The position numbers and the translations under genes were made by a program. The notes beneath the pieces were generated by a model, which was given only the letters and a program-made list of their open reading frames with translations, had not been told where the DNA came from and did no database searches. Below, piece after piece: positions 56,303 to 64,000 of a stretch of 64,000 nucleotides of DNA. The stretch is from NCBI GenBank assembly GCA_029783825.1, contig JAREIK010000343.1, positions 558,001 to 622,000 on the forward strand, written 5' to 3'. The DNA is from Sapria himalayana. Taxonomy: Eukaryota > Streptophyta > Magnoliopsida > Malpighiales > Rafflesiaceae. Numbering within the stretch: position 1 is the stretch's first letter; each line of letters starts with the position of its first letter.

Positions 56303-57289
56303 TGTAGATTATAATTTTAAAAACCTTATAAAGCATATAAATTTTTAAAAATTGCAAATTTAATATTATAAATTAATACTTTTTTCAATTTACATTTTAT
56401 AATTTTGTAATTTAATCTTCTTTCATAATGATTTTAAACTTACGAATTGAAAATTTGTCTATATTTTATAATTTCAATAGTATTTATAATCTTTTACATT
56501 TTTTAAATAAATTTATTAATACTATATTTAATGTATTTTTATATTTTTATGTTTTTATAATTGTAAAGATTTATATTATTTTATATTATTTATGATCTTT
56601 ATATCTTAAAAAATTTTATGAATTTTGAAATTTTCATAAATTTTCTATTTTTTTTTTTATTTTAGATTGAGACTCATTCTAAATTTAATATTATGAGTTA
56701 TATAATATTTGGCAAAGACACCCTGGGTGATATATTCGATATCATATATTAGTGATCAAACTCATGTCTTTATGGTTGGGCAAACTGTCAATTTGACTAT
56801 CAAACTACCATATTATTGGTACTTTTTATATATAATATATATATATTAATTCTATATGATTACATTTTTAAATATTTATAATTTAATAAATTATATAGAT
56901 ATGTGTGTGTGTGTGTGTGTGTGTGTAAGTATGGTGTGTGTGTGTGTGTGTTTCTCAATATTTTTTATATCTTTATAAACCCAACCTATATTATCTTTCG
57001 GCTTATATATGATCAACTTCTTTATCAACTAAACTATCATATTATTAGTATATTAATATCTATATATTATTTATTATTACATATATATATATATATATAT
57101 ATAAAATTACACACACACACACACATATATATATACATATAACTACAACATACAAAACAAGGAGAGGAATAAATAGATATAGAAATTAGAAATGCATAAT
57201 TATGTTTCTAAAATTAGAACGAATTAAAATCGAATTAGAAACAAAAATGTCATATTATGAAAAAATTAGAAATGAAAAAAAAACATCGG
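55675..57289. other. HMGR 5' flank, then AT-rich sequence
   Basis: About 55675-55880 is GC-normal and is the expected 5' UTR and proximal promoter of HMGR. Beyond 55900 come (TA)n runs (55905-55938, 56255-56300), a SINE candidate and TG/CA microsatellites (56903-56950, 57077-57135). No gene was seen. Confidence 0.6.
56700..56825 (-). mobile_element. tRNA-derived SINE candidate
   Basis: Minus-strand partner of the repeat at 6590: GACATGAGTTTGATC as box B, with GTGTCTTTGCCAAATATT downstream. A further partial copy may lie at 56998-57060. Confidence 0.45.
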
Positions 57290-57600
57290 AGATCAATTTT
57301 TAAATATTTTTTAATTTCATCACTAATAATGATGAGATGTAATGGGTGGATATGCTTGCATGGTATTTCGCGATTAAAATTTATGTCTCTTTGTTTTTTT
57401 AGAAATGGAATATTTATCCGTTTCTATATTTAGCGATGATAATAATTTCAGTCGTTAAATATAAAATATCCTACCCGTTTGTCACTATTTGATTTTAAAA
57501 AATTTAGAAATTGAATAATATTCCGTCACTAATTTACAAACAGAAATAACTTTTGTCACTAAATTATGATAATAATTTATCAAAGAACACTTGAAAATCT
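57290..57600. repeat. Probable CACTA subterminal repeats
   Basis: Repeated, both-orientation TTTAGCGATGA, CAGTCGTTAAAT, CCGTCACTAATTT, TTTGTCACTAAAT words, like the subterminal repeats of CACTA elements and just upstream of the transposase remains. The CACTA terminus itself was not found. Confidence 0.5.
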
Positions 57601-58629
57601 TAAAAAAAAATTAGGGTTTGAGAGTTTTTTATTTCGATTCTGAGTTAGTCCGACCCATTTCCGAAATTGCTTTCCTGCAATCAGTATTCATCGCATGATT
57701 CTTTCATAATCGAGGTATCAAATTTAGTTTTTTAGAATTATCCGTATGTATTCTATTCGGGAATTATATTTTTTTTTTGTGCTTTGTTGTTACCTATAAT
57801 TTTATTCATATTTAACATTCTCATGAGGTTCTCTCTTATTGTTTTCTTTAATTTATATCATTTTAATTGATAAATTATATATTTTATATTATTTACAAAT
57901 ACAATGATTTGTTAAATTTTTGGGTTATCTAATTGAGGTATAATTTAGTTTTCTTACTAGGATTTGTTGAAATTATAACCTCATTTCAAAATTTATATAG
58001 TTACTTAATCTACACTTCACTGAAGATATACACAATCCAATAAGTAAAACCTCTTGCTATTTTATATTTTAAAAAATGCATATTACATGTCACAGCTGGT
58101 AGATTCATATGTATTAGTAAATATCCTTATTAATTTATTAATGTTCTCCATCAAAAGTTAGTTTTTTTTTTGTCATTTTATCATTGACAAATTTAAATGC
58201 ACTAGCATAACGAATTTTTGTAGGATTTCTATAAAATAAAATACATATGTCTAATTAGTTGGTACAGATTATTAATTCAGAAATCATAAATTATCACAAT
58301 GCAAATTTTTATAGTTTGCTTAATTATTGTAATTTAATCCAATATAAATATATATCAAATATTTAGTTTTATGTATATGACACAATTATAATTTATGGCT
58401 TTTGATAAATATCTATTAGATTGAAGCAACTCGTCTTATCTCAATTTGATCCAAAATTATCTAATAATATTGTGACTACAACTTTTTAATTAGATTTATG
58501 TAATGTTCTAAATATATTACTACAACTTTATTACAAATAAGTCTCTATCTATATTAATATAATTCAAAATATGTCAGTGTTATGTGTTATAAGAATGGAA
58601 AATATTATATGATATGATTGTCATTAAAT

Positions 58630-61600
58630 AATTATAAGACTAAAAGATGAGTTTTGATTAATGAGTTTGTAGAGGGGATTAAAGAATTTATTAAATTTGC
58701 TGAAAAACAGTCTAAATTTATGGATAAAATAAAAATTAAATGCGAATGTAATGATGGTAAATATCAAAATTAGAGTTTCTAAAATGTAGATACAGTGTGA
58801 TATCATAATGCAAATATGAATTTGTTAGAGATTATTATGTTTGATATAAATATGAAGAAATAATTATTCCATAGAACAATAAATCATTATGTACATAGAA
58901 GTGTTGATTCAAATATTACAATGGAATGTGATAATCCAATGATGCATGTGAAATAATGTTAAAAAATATTATTGGTCTTTCGTTAAATCTGAATGTCATT
59001 GACGATATCCCAATAAAATCAGCAAAATAATTTTATGAAATACTAAAAGTAACAGAAGAAGTGGTTTGGCCAAGTAATCAGTATGGCCATTCAAAGTTAT
59101 CTACGGTAGCTAGACTCTTGAATTTAAAGGCAACATATTTTTTTTCAGAAATATGTTATGATTAAATATGTCATTTTTTATCTAAATTATTACCAAATAA
59201 TAACGTCATGACGTTTAGTTTTTACAGCACAAAAAAGTTAATGCGAGGTGTGCATTTTTCGATGGAAAAAATATTGATGCATTAATAACTACATGGTATA
59301 TTGGGGCATAAATAGTGAAGTAAATTCATGTAATTTATATAATTATCCTTGGTACAAAAGAAATGTAGCATGTAAAAGACATAAAACAAATATTTCTCCC
59401 AGAATATATTATTTCCCATTGACTCATCATTTAAAAAGATTATTTGTATTTAAAACCACTATTAATGATATGAGTTGGCACAAATAGTATATTATTGAAG
59501 ATGATATTATGTGGTATTGCTCAGATTCTCTTTCTTAGAAACATTTTGATGATTGTCATCCATCTTTTGTAGATGAAAGTCGAAATATTAGATTAGGACT
59601 GTGCATAGATAAATTTTAGCCATTTGGACAAATATTACAATGACACTCTTGATGGCCAGTTATTGTTATACATTACAATTTATTACCATGGATATGCATG
59701 AAAGATTAGTATATGTTTTTGTGGGTTATTGTGCCCGATTCAAAAAATTCAAAAGATAAATTAGATGTTTTCCTACATGCCTTTATAGCAAAGCTCAAAA
59801 TTTTGTGGGGGGTTAGTGTCAAAACAAATGATACATCTAAAAAGCAATACTTCATATATGAGCAGTACTTATTTAAACTATAAGTGACTCTCACACATAT
59901 TCAATATTGTCATGATGGAGCACTGTAAAAAAATTAACTTCTCCTTATTGTATGTAGGTCTCAAATATATTTTCTTGAGCAAAAGAGGAAAAACTTATTG
60001 GTTTGATAACTACCGTAAGTTTTTATATGTGGAACATCCATTTCAAATTAATATTGGCACATTATGGAAAGGTCATAAAATTGTAAAGGTGTACTACCTA
60101 TTAGGTCAGGTGCTGAAATATTAAATATAATTGAAAGATATGGGTTCAAAAACATTGCAGATGTTGATATAGATAACATTAATGTACAAATTTCAAAGAA
60201 TTATCACTGTGGTTAGAAGAAATGAAGTATCTTTTGTGATTTTCTTTATTGGAAAACTAACATAATTAGACACAACTTAAATGTGATTTACCTTAAGAAG
60301 TACTTTTTGATAATATTTTTAATATCATGAATGTGGAAGAAAAAACAAAAGAGAATGTCGAATCAAGAAAGGATTTGAATGTATTCTATTCGTGTCAATT
60401 ATATAGAGATGAATCAATGAATAAATTCCATATTGCTTGTTATTATCTTGAAAAGGATGCAAAGGAAGCTTTGTGTAGATATATGATCGAGCTTAGCTTT
60501 TTTGACAATTTTGCATCAAACATGATAAGATATGTTGATATGAAGAAATATAAGTTATATGTGATAAAAGTCATGACTACTATGTATTCATGTAGAGACT
60601 AATATCCAAAGTATTCCATGAATTACTTTCAAAAAATAATTGGTAAGCATTAATTGAAATAAGTAATTTTTAAAAAAGCTCACTTGTAATGTTATAAAAA
60701 GGAAGAAATGAAGTAATTACAAAATAACAATCTCGTAATTATATGTAGACTTGAGCATATTTTTTCTCATAGCTTTTTTGACTCCATGGAACATCTTATA
60801 GTCCACTTGCATTATGAATCCATGATATTAATTCCTATGCAAATATAGATTAATGTATCCATTTGAGAGGTTATATACTCTATATTTGTTAATCTAAAAA
60901 TTTAAATGTATCCGAAAAATATTTTTTTCAAATAAATATGTATTTTAGATATCTTACAAATTTGAAAAAATATATTCAAAATAAAGGCAAAGTGGAAGGA
61001 TCGATATGCAATGCATACTTGGTTGAAAAGTCTTCGACATCTGGTGCACACTACTTTCAACCATAATTATATAATCTTCATAGCAAAATATTACCGAATA
61101 ATGTTTATAGTATGAAGGATGGATCAGAAATAAAAATGATAAGCTTTCTATTTTCACTTATGCAGGTCGATCATATGGCATAGAAAAATCAAGATATTTT
61201 TTGGATGACTAGGAGTAATATGATGTGCATACATACATCTTGTTGAATTATGAGAGAGTTACACCTTATTTTGAGTAAGATTTATATTAAATTTATATTA
61301 TAATTCTTTGTCATGGTATGTGATATACCTTTTTAATAATTGAAAATACCTTCAATATTGTTTTTGAGGAATTTATACTAAAGAATTAAGGCAAAAAAAC
61401 TACATATTTATAATATTTCAATTGATGCAAAGCTAGAAAAAGATGGTTCAAATAGAGCTAAAATGAATAGTATTGTATGGATCAATGGGTATAACTATAC
61501 TACATCTACTATTGATTTTAATGGTTGACTAATTGAAATTCTACACATTGAGTATGCTATACCAATTAAAAGGATAATTTTATTTAAATATGAATGATTT

Positions 61601-62052
61601 GATCCTATTCCAAATCTAGGTACTAAAAATCATCATCAATACAACCTTATGAATGTGTATCATAAAAAATATTATCATAAGTATGAGTTATTATTTTTGT
61701 TATGCAAGCTGAACAAGTGTGTTATATCACTTATCTAACTACAAGAAAAATGTCATGTGACTGGTGGGCAATATTTAAAATAAAAACTATATTAGCAATA
61801 GAAGTTGTTGAAAAAGATATTATTGTCACTCCATCATGTGTACCTGCAAATCAAAAGAATAATGTGGAACTTAATCCAATAATTATTGGGATAGATGATG
61901 GGTTTCAAACATTACTTTGTGAATGTAAAAATTATTTGGATATTGATGATTACCATGTTGAAGAAGATAATATGAAGGAAATAATTACAGAATCATATGA
62001 CAATCAATATGTAGATGGAGATGAATTACTAAAAATTTCTAATGATGACTAG
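58630..62052 (+). pseudogene. CACTA (En/Spm) TNP2-like transposase, decayed
   Basis: In order: FVEGIKEFIKFAEKQ at about 58660; YFPLTHHLKRLFVFKTTIND then MSWHK at 59430-59486; DCHPSFVDESRNIRLGLCID and the PW.VIVIHYNLLPWICMK segment at about 59555-59705; DVFLHAFIAKLKILWGV; then TKENVESRKDLN and SFFDNFASNMIRYVDMKKYK at 60327-60560; and a C-terminal QAEQVCYITY..WWAIFKIK at 61702. This is the order of the Transposase_21/TNP2 family. Many stops and frame changes; no function possible. The frame at 61702..62052 is the longest intact part. Confidence 0.85.
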
Positions 62053-64000
62053 ACATTTATTGACTTTATGTTATGTTGTCTTGCTTTTTTTATAACTATT
62101 GCAATTAGGATGTTAAATAAAATTATTTTTTTGCTTTTTTGAATGTCAATGTGTTTATCATCATGTTTTATTATTTTTATTATTTTTATATTTTTATAAT
62201 ATGTTTTTAGTATCTCTATATTTTTCGATGTTTATATAACTTGATATATGTATAAGAGGTAGCCATTCAAGTGGTTGAGGATCTCAATATGTGGGTAGGG
62301 GTAGAGGAAGTCAACTAATAGTTCAAGGAGGAGGAAATCTACATGAATTCAGTGATGACAACACTACATATATATCTTCGCATTCTTCTACACGTATAGA
62401 GGATATGTTAGCATCACCTCATCAAGACATATTTGGATTGACTACCATTTATATTCTCTATTCATCACATCTTGAACCAAAAAAATATTGCTAGCTCCAT
62501 CCCACATTTCTTAGGAAGCCCATGCATTGATAATGCATCTTTGACACCAGCTTGATATTCACAATCCATAATTGGCATATCAAGTTATGAGAAATTTTTC
62601 ATTCGGTCCAAAATTGATAATAAATACTATGCAGCTTTATTAAATTTACTACACGCATACATTATTATTTTTAATTATTTTCGTTTGAAAAAAATTAATG
62701 TAAAATGTGAATGAAATTATCAATAAACTATAATGTTCAAATATGATATTTTCAATTCATAACTAAATATGATTTTATTACTTATCGAACATTATCATTT
62801 AGAATTAAAATTATATTTACATTATGAAGTTTTGAATAATAAATATAAATAAATTAAATTATAACTTTTTAGCATTAAAAAATGGTGTATTTTGTTTACA
62901 TATATGTACGTGCTGATATTAAATTACTTACAAGTTTATTATTTTTGTTTCTCTTACAATCTTGAAAATATTTAAGGATAAACTAATTTTGAGGATATAA
63001 AGTAGAGCAAAAAGCCCCAACTATGAAAGAATTTTATTGAGAAAAATTTGAGATATAATTTTCATGCATTTACTTATTTTTCAATTTGATCTAATATGAT
63101 TTACTCTTAAAATAATTATATTACAATATATTTGGTTTTTGCAAAAAAAGTACAAATAGAATAATACTTTGGTTGTCTCAGTGAATAATATATGAAAACA
63201 TATAGCAAGTATGAGATATAATGATAAACTTGGAAAATGGAGAAAAAAAATATGATAAAGATGCAAAGCCTAATAATATCTCCCTTGATGTTTGGATTAA
63301 GTGGTAGAAATACTAGAATAGTAAGGAGTTTAAGGTATTCTTCCAAATGGCCTTACCCAATTGTCAATCAGAGAAAGCAGGTGAATAATCAGGAGCTTCA
63401 AAACATATTGGATGTTCAATGGTGACATATACCAATATTTAGTAGATTTGGTATAAAGTATAATTATCTTTCATAATTTGTTATAATTTAAATTATTTGA
63501 ATGGAAATGATAATATATGTGTGACAATGTATAATGTACCTCAATAGTAACTATTATCTATTTTGAGGAGGTTGAGTTAGGACGTCCACTAATAGCTTTT
63601 GAGGTGTTCAAGTGAATGAACAATAAAAATGATTGATAATTTGTGGATAAGTGGTCAAATAATATTAATGTGAGTTTCTAAATTGTACTTATAGTGTCGT
63701 ATATAAATTGTAATTAATGAAAGAAAAAATAATAAAAAAATTATTTTTTGGCTTTCACAATAATAAATATGCAAACTCAAGTATTTTTTTTACCATAAGT
63801 GATGAGTTATTATATTTGGACTCATTGAATGTAATGACTAACTTCATTTTTAATTTTTTTTTAGTATGGTGATGACAGTTTCAAGTGCTGGTATATATTT
63901 TATCTGGATATAGTAATGATGAGTTATGTTGTATTTTAATAATTGTAGGAACCATAAAAAATATCGTTTCTATTGCTTCACAATTGATAAATTATTCTAT
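62053..64000. other. Right-end AT-rich region
   Basis: Probably the rest of the CACTA element. About 62265-62494 has an open frame with GRGRGSQLIVQGGGN and SDDNTTYISSHSS, like the Gly/Arg/Ser-rich start of a second CACTA protein, but too little is left to assign. A similar short frame at 63237..63425 was not recognised. Confidence 0.35.

Overview
The window is nuclear DNA from a flowering plant. The evidence is three intron-containing, plant-type genes embedded in very AT-rich, transposon-laden sequence. I cannot name the species; long introns packed with repeats point to a large-genome angiosperm, perhaps a monocot or magnoliid, but that is a guess. No bacterial, organellar or viral genes were seen.

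All three genes lie on the minus strand. (1) An AT-hook/PPC nuclear protein (AHL family) starts at 10779. Its first three coding exons reach down to 8953, and the rest must lie beyond the left edge, so intron 3 is at least 8.9 kb. (2) A complete SWI3B-type SWI/SNF subunit (SWIRM, degenerate ZZ finger, SANT, C-terminal helix) runs from 38486 to 12226. It has six coding exons, 466 codons plus stop, and one intron of 19.8 kb. (3) A complete HMG-CoA reductase runs from 55674 to 45134, with four coding exons, 581 aa and all four catalytic residues. Its intron 2 is 8.6 kb. The splice sites were read by eye; every one is GT-AG and every junction keeps frame. The three genes belong to unrelated processes: chromatin architecture, chromatin remodelling and the mevalonate pathway.

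The remaining sequence is mostly repeats. The most striking is a GC-rich non-autonomous hAT-like family with ends TAGAGGTGTCAA...TTGACACCTCTA. Twelve copies can be delimited, eleven of them with recognisable 8-bp target duplications (five perfect), plus several older relics. Eleven copies lie in introns of the SWI3B gene and of the HMGR gene. Most carry one of two different internal palindromes. One copy is nested inside an older relative.

Other repeats are a 5S-rRNA-derived SINE-like family, tRNA-like SINE candidates, a 614-bp hAT element, a 0.5-kb repeat pair and broken remains of Ty3/gypsy, Ty1/copia, hAT and CACTA elements. There are also large microsatellites and a 25-bp minisatellite. 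The right end (about 57.3-62.1 kb) is a decayed CACTA element with a TNP2-like transposase. Long open frames inside the GC-rich elements and microsatellites are not genes.
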